Shown in pieces: positions 46,283-59,639 of a DNA stretch of 64,000 bases. The DNA comes from Escarpia spicata (taxonomy: Eukaryota; Annelida; Polychaeta; Sabellida; Siboglinidae). A program made the position numbers and the translations under genes. Below the pieces are notes generated by a model. That model was not told the origin of the DNA and ran no database searches. It saw only the letters and a list, made by a program, of their open reading frames with translations. Position 1 is the stretch's first letter; each line of letters begins with the position of its first letter. The DNA lies in assembly GCA_963995525.1 (NCBI GenBank), contig OZ023217.1:25161425-25225424 (forward strand). Direction: 5' to 3'.

Positions 46283-47536
46283 TCATCGTGGACTGTCGAC
46301 AGAAGCGGGAACTCCTTCGGGTTGATGTAGCCGTTCATCTGCTGACGACTCGCCTGTCGGGGCCAAATGTCGGAGGGACACAGTCGTTTCCCGGCCATCG
46401 GGGTAGCGGACATGAGCGTACTGAGGATTCGCTTGAAGAAGTTCTACTTGGTCCACGAGTGGTTCGACTTTGCTGTAACGTACATGCCTTTTGAGTAAGA
46501 TGGGTCCCGGCGTACATAGCCAAGTCGGTACGGACCCTCCGGTTGTAGAGCGTCTAGCAAAATTTAACAGCCTCTCATGAGGAGTCACGTTGGTTGCTGT
46601 TGACAATAGCGAGCGAATAGAGTGCAACACATCAGGCAGTACAATTTGCCAGCATTTGGGAGGCAAATTACGCGACTTCAGTGCCATGGTGATCGCCTTC
46701 CAGACTATTCCATTGTATCTCTCCGTCTGGCCATTTCCTTGAGGATTATAGCTTGTAGTTCTGCTGCTAGCGATGCCTTTACTCATTAGGAACTCCAGAA
46801 GCTCTCTGCTCATGAAGGAGGACCCACGATCAGAATGAATGTAGGCGGGCGTTCCAAATAGTGCGAACAATTGACACAGACAGCTGATGACAGTAGGCGT
46901 AGTCATGTCTGCACACGGAAACACAAAGGGGAACCTAGAGTACTCATCTACAACAGTCAGAAAGTATAGATTTTTGTCAGTACTTGGCAGAGGTCCTTTA
47001 AAGTCCACATTAAATCGTTCAAATGGCTGTGTGGCTTTAATGAGATGCGTGTTTTCTGGCTGATAGAATTTAGGTTTACTCTCTGCACAGACTTTGCATG
47101 AGCTGGTCAACCGTCGCACGTCTTCAACCGAATAAGGTAAGTTCTTTGATTTCACAAAGTGGAGCATACGTGTCACTCCAGGGTGACATAGTGACTCATG
47201 GAGTTCGATTAGTTGACGAAGGTCCGTGCCTATAGATGAACAAAACGACCTCGAGAAAGTGTCAGAAGGTATGTTTTCCTTTCCTGGACGATGCATAATA
47301 TCGAAGTCGAAGCAAGATAGCTCCATGCGCCAACGCATCATTTTGTCGTTCTTTATCTTACTTTTCTGTCGTTTGTCGAACATGTAGCTGACAGCTTTTT
47401 GATCAGTTTTCAGAGTGAAATGTTTTCCAGTTAAATAATGTCTCCAATGACGAACTGATTCAATGATTGCCTGTGCCTCTTTTTCAACTGATGCGTGACG
47501 CGTCTCGGGCCCCTGAAGCGTGCGAGAAAAGAAGGC
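46283..47536 (-). pseudogene. Gypsy integrase with RNase H tail
   Basis: The open frame 47,383-46,283 starts in the RNase H end (KMMRWRMELSCFDFDIMHRP) and continues into integrase: HHCC zinc finger (LHESLCHPG ... CKVCAESK), catalytic Asp in FNVDFKGPLP, Asp in HSDRGSSF, Glu in GNGQTERYNG, and a C-terminal DNA-binding part. Upstream to 47,536 another frame has VAFFSRTLQGPE and HWRHYLTGKHFTLKTDQK. The residues between the connection domain and VAFFSRT are missing, which removes RNase H catalytic residues. Confidence 0.85.
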
Positions 47537-49098
47537 TACAGGATATCACGTTTGAGTTGTTGAAATGCCATTTCAGCTTCCTTCGATGCCGGAAACGTTG
47601 TCGTGATACTAAGAGGGCGAATCTTGTTCGAGTATTCGCGAATCCACTGTGAGTAATAGGCGAAGAACCCAAGGACCCTGCGGAGAGACTTCATGTCGTG
47701 AGGCATAGCGAGCTGACGTAGAGGTCGAAGACGCTCAGGATCGGGCCGCATGTTACCATCCTCTATAACATAGCAAAGTATGCTCAGTTTTGTTGTGGAG
47801 AGCACACATTTGTCCTCGTTGTAAACGATGTTCTTCATTTCAGCGGCCTTCAGGAACCGTTCCTAGTTTGCATCGTGTTCGGCTTGCGTCATACCGCAAA
47901 CAGTGATGTCATTTAAGTATGCGAATGTTCCATCAAGTTCTGCCTCCTTAATGAACGAGTCCATAATACGCTGGAAGCAAGCCACGCCGTTTGTGACGCC
48001 GAATGGAATGCGGGTGAACTGATAGAGGCTTCCACCAGATTCGAATGCCGTATATGGTTTATCTTCATTTCTTATGGGCACCTGGTGATAAGCGCTGCGC
48101 AGATCTATGGTGCTGAACACACGGTACTGAGTTATTTTGTTGACCGTTTCATCGATGCGAGGGAGAGGGTACCCATCGAGTAGCGTGAAACTGTTGACCG
48201 TTTGAGAGTAATCAATCGCGAGACGCTTCTTATGATTTTCGTCCTTTGTGACAACAATTTGCGCACGCCAGGGGGAATTACTGGGTTCTATAATCCCTTC
48301 ACGTAATAGTCGCTGAGTTTCTTTTTCAATGAACTTACGATCATCAAAGCTGTAGCGACGCGATTTTGAAGCAATGGGATGACAATCAGCTGTCAGATTA
48401 GCGAAAAGTTCTGGAGGATCAACGCACAAAGTGGTTAGTCCGCAAAGCGTCAGGGGTGGCTGATCTCCCCCGTATTTCAATGTGACACTCTCATGCTGCT
48501 GCTGAAAGTCTGACCCGAGGATAACGTTTACGCATAGCTCGGGAAGTATGTACAATCGAACGTTTTTGTAGTCACGTCCCTTTAATGTTAAGTCAACTTC
48601 ACAAAACCCAAGCGCTTTAGCTGAAAGAGACGCCGAAACCATGGAAACAACATTGTCCGAAGGGTAAGTCATTATAGACTTTTGTCTGATAAGCTTTGGA
48701 TGAATGAAGCTCTCAGTACTACCACTGTCAATCAGGCCTTCAACTTCTAGCCCGTATAAGCCAATCTTACACATTGCTTTAGATAGCGCTGATGGGCCAG
48801 TTACAGACGTCACAGATGCAATAGTTGGACGATTCAGCGGATTCATCCCAGTTGATGCAACCTTGGAAACAGGTTCCGAGCGACACACTTTCGCGAAATG
48901 TCCCTTCTTTTGACATTTATTGCATATGGCTTCACGTGCAGGACATTTTGCGCGTGGATGTCTAGCATTACCACAGAAGAAACATTTATTGTTAGCAGCG
49001 GCAGACGCAAAAGAACGATCAGTTGAATCCTCCTCAACAGCAGAATTTTGTTCACCGGCAGCGGCACTGAATGAGGGTACAGGTGGAGCACAGTGCAA
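47536..49098 (-). pseudogene. Gypsy gag end, protease and reverse transcriptase
   Basis: From 49,098: two zinc knuckles (CFFCGNARHPRAKC and CNKCQKKGHFAKVC), an aspartic protease site (LIDSGSTESFIHP), then RT with KKRLAIDYSQT, FSTIDLRSAYHQVP, FTRIPFGVTNG and the active-site box FAYLNDI, where the usual second-last Asp of YLDD is Asn. A frameshift at about 47,860 separates the RT from its thumb part (ILCYVIEDGNMRPDPERL, 47,838-47,536). Both the frame break and the active-site change predict no RT activity. Confidence 0.85.
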
Positions 49099-49325
49099 TT
49101 CTTCTGCGGATCAATGATGATTGTAGACCGCTGATGAATGCGTCTCTGATGGATTCCTCTCGGTGTAGAGCAGCAGTAACACTTTTGAAGTTACAGTCTT
49201 TGCTTAACGTTTTTAGAGCCTGTAGATATTCGTCTAAAGTTTCACCGGCTTGTTGGCGACGTGTAGCCAGGGGGTGGCGAGCGAAAATCTCATTCGTAGG
49301 TTTTATGTACAAAGCTTCCAAAAGT
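49052..49325 (-). pseudogene. Gypsy gag fragment
   Basis: LATRRQQAGETLDEYLQALK and the following ESIRDAFISGLQS block are the capsid C-terminal region seen in Gypsy gag proteins. It overlaps the zinc knuckle frame by a frameshift. Homology stops at about 49,325, and the DNA beyond is unrelated AT-rich sequence. Confidence 0.7.
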
Positions 49326-49909
49326 ATCAATTATATTTGGAAACAGCTTTTTCCCAGTCACAATAAAAGAGTGGAATTCTCTACCTCCAAGCATTGTATC
49401 AAGTACATCACTGAATTCATTCCAGATTAGTCTAGCCCAATTAACATGTAAAAAAATAATCCATAAGAGCCACCATGCGCACTGGCGTGATGTGTCCATA
49501 GGACTTTTGCCAGTCAAAATACATATACAGATACACACCATGTCCAAGGTTGAGTGATTAGGTAAGTTTAGTTGTAGTGTTAGTGTGAATAAATGGTTCT
49601 TAATTTCTCTTAGGATTTTTACCCACTGTAAACTTATAGGAGACATAACTCACTCAGGTTAACGGATGAAATATAGCGATAACAAATGTATTATGCATTT
49701 CTAGTTTGAGCGTACTTATTCTTCGATGAGCGATATTAAATTGAATGAAATGTGAACACGTACCGCTAAATGGACCTGTATAGAATATGTAACGTAAATT
49801 GTAACGTAAATCGAAATTCGTATACACGACGTGCGACTTCGATCAATGTTAAAATGCTTTACATTATGTATTAGTTTTTAGATTGATAGAACCCTGTAAT
49901 ATTGCACGC

Positions 49910-50007
49910 CATGATTAGCAACATTATTATTAATATTAAGTAATTTTTTGACAAACCTAAGTTTGTCAAAAATTGACATAATATTAATAATAATGTTGCT
50001 AATCATG
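49910..50007. repeat. 98 bp near-perfect palindrome
   Basis: Arms 49,910-49,956 and 49,961-50,007 are 47 bp each, pair at 44 positions, and enclose only CTAA. The outer 29 bp (CATGATTAGCAACATTATTA and on) are exact. Such a structure could be a foldback MITE, a transposon end pair brought together by deletion, or a hairpin RNA source. It lies 70 bases upstream of the small pseudogene. Confidence 0.85.
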
Positions 50008-50079
50008 TCGTGACATAGGGCTATGGACACATGCGTGTGCAGTCTTTGAAGCATTATTTAGTTTGTGTTTGTAGGAACC

Positions 50080-50759
50080 ATGGCAAAAACATCAGATGAA
50101 CGCCAGAAAGTTTACAGAGATAGAAAAAAGACTACAGATCCATGCACATTACGGAAGAAAGGAGACAGATTGTGTTATGAAATATTACGTGTCAGGAGAT
50201 AACATATCAATGTCGAAACTGCAGGAAAAAAAGAAAGGGACGCGACTACGACAAAACATATCGGCGAAAGCTCAAGGCATTGGCAAGTGTTTCTTCACAA
50301 CCAGAAGTTCGAGAGGTGGCAGACAAAAATGGCGGGCCATGCGACAGCACAACAACAATCTTGCTCGATACAACGCTTACAGTGAAATTTCCATTTCAAA
50401 ATTCAAGGAAGAGGAATCGCACTAGCACTATTGTGTCTATGCAAAACAAGAAAATACACCAACAAGAGGTGAAACTTGATGAACTCGAACAAAGAAACAA
50501 GCTGGTGGAAAAGAAGCTGAAAACTTCACAGCAAACTTCATTCCGACAAAAATCAAGGAAATTTTCGTGCAACATGATGCCCTTCTTAACGAGGTGCAGA
50601 AAACATTCATCAGTTCGCAGAATAAAGCAATTGTCCGCGCTTCACATGGAAGGGTGCAAGGAAAGAAAACCAAGTTTTTAATACCAATGTTCATGGTTAC
50701 GTTATTAAATAACTTGTTAGGATTATGGCACATGCAGTGCAACCTGTTCACCTTTTAAT
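50080..50759 (+). pseudogene. Degraded small gene with ERQKxYRDRKK start and coiled coil
   Basis: After an acceptor-like GTTTGTGTTTGTAG, an ATG opens MAKTSDERQKVYRDRKKTTD. Later frames give KKKGTRLRQNISAK, GGRQKWRAMRQ and a Lys/Glu coiled coil (IHQQEVKLDELEQRNKLVEK). This order (ERQKxYRxRK start, basic middle, coiled coil) recurs in repetitive invertebrate genes of unknown function. At least three frameshifts are needed. AATAAA occurs at about 50,775. No enzyme motif. Confidence 0.4.
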
Positions 50760-53700
50760 TGTATCTCACAGTGAATAAATAATATACAGTGACTTTGATT
50801 ATTTCGTAAACAAATGTTTTGTTTTTGACGCTTTTATTATATTCCACTTTCTTCCGATTTACGTTACGGAAACATCTCGCATGTTTGAATGTGCAACACA
50901 TTTCATACATTCCAATGTGTCAATACAATTATGGTGTCTGATATATTGGGAACATCTATACATAAGGCTTAACAATGGTTTGTGCAAACACAGCTGCATT
51001 CTTCTTCGTGAGATGGACATCGGAATAACCTGATATATGGAATTTCCTAAAAAATTATGGAATGCACAAAATTCTTGCATGAAAGTTGGACAGATAAACA
51101 AACATTGAATTGGGATGAACATATATAAATGACATTCTACCAATACTATTAGGTCCTCTTGCTCAATATACATGTGTATCAAATCGGGGAAGTAAATTCT
51201 TAAAATAATAACGGCAGGTAATTCACTTAGCGTCATTGTGTAACGTAAATCGGTGGGCGTTTAAAGTACTCATATTAAATTAACAGAAAAAAATACAAAT
51301 ATTCAAATTTGAAACCTTGTTTTTAGTAAAATACATCGTAGAATAGGTGATCTTTCAAATAAAATGTCTACAAATTAGATTTTGTATAAAAAAAATTGAC
51401 TAGTTGATCAAGTGAAAATGTCTAATTTTCGCTGACCTTGCCCTACAGCACTAGACGCATCACACAGACCTGAGCCTGAGGCTGTGCTTTTTGCACCACG
51501 CTACTCCAACTACTACTGATTTACTATAATATATTTGATGTACTATAATATATTTGATTTACTATAATATATATATATTTTTATGTTAGTTGTAAAACGT
51601 GATATGTGTGAGCTAAATAACTGTTTCTCATGCAATAACTAAAATAATAAATAAAGTTTATAGCCCTTTTGGCAAAGGCTTTGTCTTTGTAGCGGTAGCA
51701 AATATATGCCGAACAGTCCGATAGGGGCAGGACTTGTTTTAATCAATGCGCCACCTAGTGATCATATTGTAAACAAGTACGTACTCCACAAGTGTTGACG
51801 TCATGACAAAGTGCGTATCTTTGCTGCGATGGGTTGTTTTTAGTGCGGCAGATAAATTATAGTTTTTATTTGACGTTCGGTCTGTGTTGACAGCATTAGT
51901 AAAACGACTGTGATTATGAGTAGATGACCTGACTTGCGAATCTGTGGCAGTAATAAGGTAAGATTTCTCGGATACAGTAAATAATTATGACAACGGACGC
52001 TCTGACACTGTGACTGTCCAATATTTTCATACTGTTGTAACTTGTGGCCAGTGCCAGTGGATGGATTCGGTTATTAACTTATTATTCAGTCAGAATTCAC
52101 TCGTTGACGTTACTGATCATTATTCCATTAAACCATTAACGTTGAAAACAGAAGAATTGTAACTGGATGTAAACAATACATGTGATTGTTGACATAGACA
52201 TGTCATAGACCTAGTGTGTTTATTTTCAATTTTGGCCCGCAGCACCCTCCTCGTACTAGCGGCCTGAACGGTACGATATAAATTGTTCTAAGTCTAAGAC
52301 CACTTTTCTTTCAATTTATCTTGTCTTTGACATTACACGGTTGGGTATTTGCCAAGTTAAGGTTAAACCACACAGTGATATATGCCATGGGCACTTGTTT
52401 AGTATCCGGGCCCACCTCGATTTCGCTGTTATAACCACGTTTGCCTAAAATTAAATTTGATACGTCAATGAGTTAGTTCCACTATTCAACATCATCCCAG
52501 GCATAGTTCTGTTTTAAAATATTGCAACTTCTAATGGGCATTTTTGAACCTCAAATAATGACACAGTTTCCGCTAATCAGCGCCACTTCGGGCATGCAAT
52601 ACTGCACTGCCTCTGTGTACGTGAAATGAGCGATGTAGCAGCGGATGTTGTCTGCAAACTGGGACACTATTTACGCCTCAAAAGTGCACAAAGACGCAAT
52701 ATTTGTATAATAAAATTCATAGCAGCTTTAGCTTTGCCAGCATGTTGCAATTCACATACAAACAGCAGTACCATGAAGTGTCTGCATTATCCAGGGACAG
52801 TTTTATACTTGATATTATTATTTTTACGATGACATAGAAAAAAGTATTAATTTCTGCTGAACATTGCAACTTCAAATATAGCTTTTTTGAAATGTTGAAA
52901 TCCCAAATATATCCATCCCACAGGTGGCCCCTGGGTGAAATTCAAAACTCTATATCTACGAACCTAGCTAGCATGCGTACAAAAGTTCAGCCCCTTACCC
53001 ATACAATATACATGGAAAACTAACGGAGATGTCGTTAAATGCATGGAAGGACAGATAGACATTCAAACAAGTAGCGAACCACAGTCTGTTTTGTAATATA
53101 GATGTTGTACATTGTCATTGCTACATGTATATATATAAACTGGTTAAGGATAGTGAGTGTGTGTGAGAGAGATCATCATCATCATGATGCATGCCGGGAA
53201 GTGTCCACAAACAAAACAATAAAAAACTACATAATTGTACATGGTTACTGTACAAAATTGTTAAATAAATGACACCCAATGCATGCTCACAAACCATGTA
53301 ATAACTCAGTTGCCCACAAATGGACTGGTGTATAACATTTTCATATTGTACTTTTTGCTATTGTAAGGCATTGCACACACTGAAATGATAAAATATAGAA
53401 TATCTCAGAGTTGAAGTAATCATGTGTAATCATAAAAAGTTGAGTATTTGTGTCACACTCAAATACAAAAGGGCAAAATAATTATACTTGATTGCATTGC
53501 TAATATAGATATACTACTCATGATTACAGTCACAATAAAACATTTCTTGTACAGTAGACTTCCAATTAGTGTCAGGTGTTGCAATTCCATTATCAAATCA
53601 AATTCATATTTATGCACCTATTGGTATATTTTACTGTATAATTATGTATGATAACAATTGGTCTGGAAGCTATGTACAGAATGAGCCAGACTGCACTGGT

Positions 53701-54081
53701 CAGTATAGTCTGGTGCCAGCTTGCAGTGTGGTTACAGAACAAAGGGATGCTGACCTATGGACATTGGCAAGCGGCAATGCATCCTCACAGCAAACATTGG
53801 CTGTGGTCACAACAAGCAAGGCACAGTAATGTTGTTCCAATGAATAATTTTTGTTAATGATTAGTTGATTCATGCTTCGGTCAATTAATTGATTAAAATC
53901 TTGTGAACAATTAATATTTTTACTATATGAAAAATGTTGAGTGAAATATGTACAATTACCGAATGAGCAAAACCCCTTTTGGTTTCATGAAGAAAAGATG
54001 CCATCGATACACTCACATTGTGTTCGGAAACCTCACATTATGAGAAGGTAATGCACTAAATAAATAAATATTGCAACTATT
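50760..54081. other. Intergenic region, nothing supported
   Basis: AT-rich, no gene supported. Small repeats: TACTATAATATATTTGAT units at 51,520-51,580 and an ATC run at 53,168-53,182. Open frames on both strands (50,859-51,236; 52,626-52,832; 53,448-53,857) have no motif or codon bias that I can see. Confidence 0.5.
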
Positions 54082-54083
54082 TA

Positions 54084-55050
54084 CAGTGCAACACGCTTAT
54101 AATGGACTACTTTGTGGGTAGCTAACGAGTTCGTTATATGCGTGTACACATTTACCCGCTAGGTGGCAGTGTTGCATGTGAGTTTTTAAACTATTCGCCA
54201 GGTGTCTATCAAATGCAAAGATATTTTGTTGTGTAACATTTATTTAGATGATACATAAGACAGTTTCAGATGTTAGTATTAAGTATAGTTATGGCATAAG
54301 ATCGCAGTCCATCGTCTGTGAAAAGTAACGAAGTACAGTATGATGTAAACACATGCCATGGCGAGCACGTCACATCAAAGCACACAAAAACATGAACTGT
54401 GGTAGGGTGGAGTCACGGTAACTACTACTTCTTGTACAGCATGCACAGACTGACACCAGTTAATCTGGTTCGAAGAAGTCCTCCATTGTTGTTTGTTTGT
54501 TGTTGGCTAGGGCACCAGATAACAGGAAATCCTCAATCCAGTCGCAGTGGGCTGCATCATTGTCTGCGTGATTTCCTTCATTGACCTAACATGCACAGAA
54601 TGACACCAGTAAATCTGCTTTGAAGAAGTCCTCCATTGATGTTTGTTTGCTGTTGGCTAGGGCACCAAACACAAGGAAATCCTCAAGCCAGTCGCAGTGC
54701 TCTGCATCGTCTGACTGCGTAGCCCTGTTGGTATTACGAATGGTTTCCCTAGCTCATTGACCTAATTACTTTGGCACTTGCGCTCTGTGCGACCATTGCA
54801 TGGCTTCCAGGTCACACCGGGAAGTATTTGTGAACAACCGGGCGATTTTTAGTTGGACAGAAATTCATTATACAGCAAAATTTGTTCAGGAAAAGGTGTT
54901 TGTAATAACCGTAAATTCGTTATACCCGTGTTCGTAATATGCATGAATGCTTGTAATAGAAAAGATAGGGGGAAAATCCGTACGTAAGAAATTGTTTTGT
55001 TATATCCATCAATTCGTTGTATCCATGTTTGTTATAAGCGTGTTGCACTG
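54084..55050 (-). mobile_element. Pogo/Tigger-like DNA transposon, deleted
   Basis: Ends CAGTGCAACACGCTTATAAT and, reverse complemented, CAGTGCAACACGCTTATAAC are inverted and flanked by TA on both sides, the mariner/pogo target. On the minus strand the centre codes scraps like a CENP-B/Tigger transposase C-terminus (DWIEDFLLSGALANNKQ). That segment is present twice in tandem (about 54,437-54,590 and 54,590-54,750). At 967 bp it is far too short for an active copy. Confidence 0.8.
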
Positions 55051-55052
55051 TA

Positions 55053-57310
55053 TTAAGTAATCATACACTACTAACTTTAACAAACAGTAATCATAGCTGC
55101 ATACATTTATGATGTAATCATCCCATATATATGTGGAATCCATAATAAAATATTGGATGTAACATGTTCTTAAATGTACCCAGACTGTTGTGGTTGATAA
55201 GAACCAATTATTATTAAGTAATGTAGATTGATTGAAGTAGCAATCTTAAGTAGTATGTAACTTAAAATTGATCAGTAAGCTCAAGAAGCACACCATGCAA
55301 GCCTTCACCTTTAAAAAGATTTGATAGAAAATGTTTATCATGAAATTATGTTTGATGTGCGCACTGGTGCAATTTGATTGACAGTTTGCCACTGGCAATG
55401 GTTTATACTAAAACACTACTTCCCTTTAATCACTGGTCCAATCTGGAGCTTTGTTTTGTCATGAAGTGTTGTTTCATAATTTTTTTTACAAGCATTCATA
55501 AATGTGTGGCTTCAGGACAATATATCTTCCTTTATCCCAAATGTACTCTGAATATAGATATACAGCATTGTGGCATGTCAGAATCGAGACGTGTTCAGTT
55601 TCAAGATCTGTCATTCGTGTAGGCGTAGGTGTGTTGCAACAACTATGACACAATGCTTTGCTGTAGTGGGGTCATGCCCCACCGACCACGCACACATTCA
55701 TACTCTAGATCACTGTCAGTACACAGAGTGCATCACTGGGCACTTGTAATCCACACAACAACAACTAGCAATATTTTAAGTAGGACATTGAGTTAAAGTG
55801 ACTATTCTCATGGCTTCATTTTGTTACTTTGTTACATAGCTGTTGTTCCATTTACTTCCACTACTTCAGTCGTCCTACATTGTATGTGTTCCTGTGGTTA
55901 GTTCTAGGGTCGGCCTTGATATTCATATGGACCTGTCAATCAGCAGTCAGAGTGACTCTGAGTGGAAGTAATACTGGTCAGTAGCCTTGGTGTGTAGGGC
56001 CCATGTGATTCCTGGCTCTGGTTCAAATTGCGACTGCACTGAGTTGTTGCATGTTATCAGTCCATCTAATGGCACCCACATAAGTGGAAGAACTGTGTTT
56101 ACAGTTTCAACTGGCATGATTCAACTGTGTTTCATATTTGTAGGACATTTTATTTCTTCCAAGTGTTGTGAAGTTGTTGAATATTAATTATAAATGTGTT
56201 GCGGTCATTGTATAATATAATTAGTATGATTAAAAAATAAGGTATTTCTATAACTTGTATAGGCTTATAAATGTGGATTTAATTTTTCTTCAGATTTATG
56301 AATGTAACTAAACTATTATACATGGTGTACTATTTTCCGACACTGTTGAAATAAGAGTTAGGTAAGAGTTATGTGAATACTGGATGGGATCCAGGGTGGT
56401 GACTGCAGAGACCCATTTATGTGACCACTCTTTTCTAGAGAGGTCAATTTAGTTCTTGATAACACTAATACCTCCAAGGTCAAAGTCTTCAACTCAGCCA
56501 CAAGGTGTCATTTACAAACAACTGTTGGCATATTGTTTTCAAATTCCTTTCATTGTTAGTAGGTCAATTGCAGTTACAACACAAGTGTAGAATACTCAGT
56601 TAAGCAGATCTATGTTATCAACTTGTCATTTTGAGTTTTTCATACAAATTTCCAGTCCGTTTGTGAAATCACTTAACAATATGTTGCTGTACATTATGTT
56701 TGTGTAGTTGCACTGAAAGCAGTGGCTGTTTGCATTACGAATTAGAACTGGTCTTTGATCAATACCAACTTTGAGGCTATAAGCCTCTGCATCTTAATAG
56801 TGCTGCAGATGTACCAGGATTTATTTTGCCAGGGCCAAAAATTTTAGACTAGAAATAAAAAGTTAACTTTATATTATTTAGGATGTTGTTTTTCTCCCAG
56901 TATCCATTGATAAGTATCACACTTCTGTTCATACCAACAACATTGTTTATTTTCATGTTCACATCTTGCAAATGGTGTTATAGTGTTGTTATATATATTA
57001 GAATGTGTATTCTTTGTTGTTGGAAATAAATTACTTACAACCAGATAGTACAAATGGAGAGCACGGGGCAACCCTTGTGAAATGCCACAAGTTTTCATTT
57101 GTATCTTTTTTTATCCAGAGGACAATAAAAAACTTAAGTATACAAAGAATCAGCCTGTGCCTATGTCTGACATAATGTTAACACTTTAAACAGGCAGTCT
57201 TAGGCACATGCTGATTTCTTTGTCCACACATTGTCTCATTCTTTGGGTAGTGATCTTGTTCATTTGTTGTTTAAATAAGGAGCAACTAACTTTGAAGTAA
57301 CAACTGTTTG
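55053..57310. other. Intergenic region, nothing supported
   Basis: No gene, repeat family or RNA could be recognised. Open frames are short and AT-biased. Confidence 0.5.
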
Positions 57311-57319
57311 TAAGTAGTA

Positions 57320-58490
57320 AAGTGGTTACTTGGTCAGTGATGTAATTGAATGGTTACTTGGTCAGTGATAGAATTGAATGGTTACTTGGCCAGTGATACT
57401 GATAAGGTTGAATGGTTACCTAGTTAGTGATAGAGTTAAATGGGTACCCAGTCAGTGATAGAGTTGAATGGGTACTCGGTTATCAGTGATAGAGTTGAAT
57501 GCATACTCAGTCAGTGGTAGAGTTAAATGGTACTCGGTTATCAGTGATAGAGTTGAATGCGTACTCAGTCAGTGGTAGAGTTGAATGCGTACTCGGTTAT
57601 CAGTGATAGAGTTGAATGGCACTCAGTTAGTGATAGAGTTAAATGGGTACTCGGTCAGTGGTGAGTTGAATGGGTACTCAGTTATCAGTGATAGAGTTGA
57701 ATGCGTACTCGGTCAGTGGTAGAGTTGAATGCGTACTCGGTCAGTGATAGAGTTAAATGAGTACACGGTCAGTGATAAAGTTAAATGCGTACCCGGTCAG
57801 TGGTAGAGTTAAATGGCACTCGGTTAGTGATAGAGTTAAATGGGTACTCGGTCAGGGATATCATTGAATGGGTGCTCGGTCAGTGATGAGTTGAATGGGT
57901 ACTCGGTTATCAGTGATATAGTTGAATGCGTACTCGGTCAGTGATATAATTAAATCTGTACTCGGTCAGTGATATAATTGAATCTGTACTCGGTCAGTGG
58001 TAGAGTTGAATGCGTACTCAGTTATCAGTGATAGAGTTGAATGGCACTCGGTTAGTGATAGAGTTAAATGGGTACTCGGTCAGTGATAGAGTTGAATGCA
58101 TACTCAGTCAGTGGTAGAGTTAAATGGTACTCGGTTATCAGTGATAGAGTTGAATGCGTACTCGGTCAGTGGTAGAGTTAAATGATACTTGGTGAGTGAT
58201 AGAGTTAAATGAGTACATGGTCAGTGATAAAGTTAAATGGGTACTCGGTCAGTGATAGAGTTGAATGTGTACTCGGTCAGTGATAGAGTTGAATGGGTAC
58301 TCGGTCAGTGATAGAGTTGAATGGGTACTCGGTCAGTGATAGAGTTGAATGGGTACTCGGTCAGTGATAGAGTTGAATGGGTACTCGGTCAGTGATAGGG
58401 TTGAATTGGTACTCGGTCAGTGATAGAGCTGAATGGGTACTCGGTCAGTGATAGAGTTAAGTGGGTACTCGGTCCTTGATAGAGGATGTT
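57320..58490 (+). repeat. Minisatellite, about 28 bp unit, about 41 copies
   Basis: Consensus pieces GGGTACTCGGTCAGTGATAG and AGTTGAAT. Units vary by TTA/TCA, G/A and by a CAGTTATCAG variant, and higher-order groups of variants recur. The last six or so units (from 58,240) are nearly identical, which suggests recent local expansion. Non-coding. Confidence 0.92.
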
Positions 58491-59639
58491 TCCCAGTAGT
58501 TATCTGATGTCACAGTCCTTGCTGTTAATGTCAGTAATGCTACGTGATGATACAAAACCCCCACTTGATCCTTAATGGTCCTTTTATCTATATTAGGTGC
58601 AAGCAATGACTGTTTTTTATTTCTCTGTGTCCAGGTAATTACTGTGATCTTAGGTGAACTTATTTTATAGAGATAGTAATTACTAATGGTTAAGACTTGA
58701 TGGTCAGTAACTTGATATCAACTGTAAGTCAACCACTTAGCAACTGTAGGTTGACCGCTGGATGCTACTGCCCATTCTCCTGTCATGTATGCGTGGTGGG
58801 CCATATTGGTATTAGGGGTTATGATACAGTTAGACTTCTTCTTTCGTTACATATGAAAAAGTGCAGAGATTATTTGAAATGATTTTTTACCAAATTCACA
58901 TGTTCTGACATAAGTGCATTTGAGTAGGCAGATTTTCAGGTGTGATTGTAGAAGGAGTTGTCTGCAAAATGGTAGATTTCTAGATGATTTGAGTAAGCGG
59001 AAGGATATTTGGCAGCAATTTTTCCTGTTTGACTCTTAGGCGGAGGAATGCTTGCTGGGATTCGTTAATATGATGGGTGTCACACATACAGGCATATTAC
59101 GAGAGCTAGAAATATTAGATTTTGACTAAACACGACCAGCATGTCAATGAGATGATGATAACAGCAGTTGAGAAGTTTAAGAATGTTTGTAGATCACATT
59201 TTCTTATAATCAGACAAAACATTAACAAGGTCGCCAATGGGAAAACTAACTGTATCATAAGCCCATTGATCATTTCAACAAACTTCTGGGCAGTAACCTT
59301 CGTTTACCTGACTGTGTCTTCCCTGCTGCTCCAGAGCAGGTGCTTTAGCAGTTAGTGCAAGTGTTGAATGCTTGCTTCATGATTGATTAGCACAAGTGCC
59401 ATGATGGGAGCAACAACTCTTGTAGATATGACACAGCAAATGCTAACATAGCATTACCTTAACAGTGACACCAAGTTGCCAACACCAAGGCAAGTCACCA
59501 GTATAAAATTGCACTAACACCAGCATCTAATTAAAATCGAGCTAGCATAACTAGAATCAAATTTAGAATCGAGTTAACATATGTATGAATGCGGACATGT
59601 TAACATGTTCCTCCTAGAGATGAACAGATGGTTCACATC
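58491..59639. other. Intergenic region, nothing supported
   Basis: No gene supported. Short open frames at 58,697-58,882 and 59,122-59,355 have no recognisable domain. Confidence 0.45.

Larger units (their letters stand above)
46141..49325 (-). mobile_element. Degraded Ty3/Gypsy-like retrotransposon
   Basis: Minus-strand order gag fragment, zinc knuckles, protease, reverse transcriptase, RNase H remnant, integrase: the Ty3/Gypsy order. The gag 5' part and the 5' LTR are missing (homology starts abruptly at about 49,325). A purine tract AAGGGGAGAA (plus 46,141-46,150) follows the integrase, as a polypurine tract should. Frameshifts and an internal deletion make it dead. No LTR pair, so age cannot be estimated. 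Confidence 0.85.

Noticed and set aside
49290..49646. Minus-strand ORF as an extension of Gypsy gag
   Set aside because: No gag-like residues beyond 49,325, and base composition changes there.
57320..58490. CRISPR-like repeat array
   Set aside because: Units are contiguous without unique spacers and the genome is animal; it is a minisatellite.
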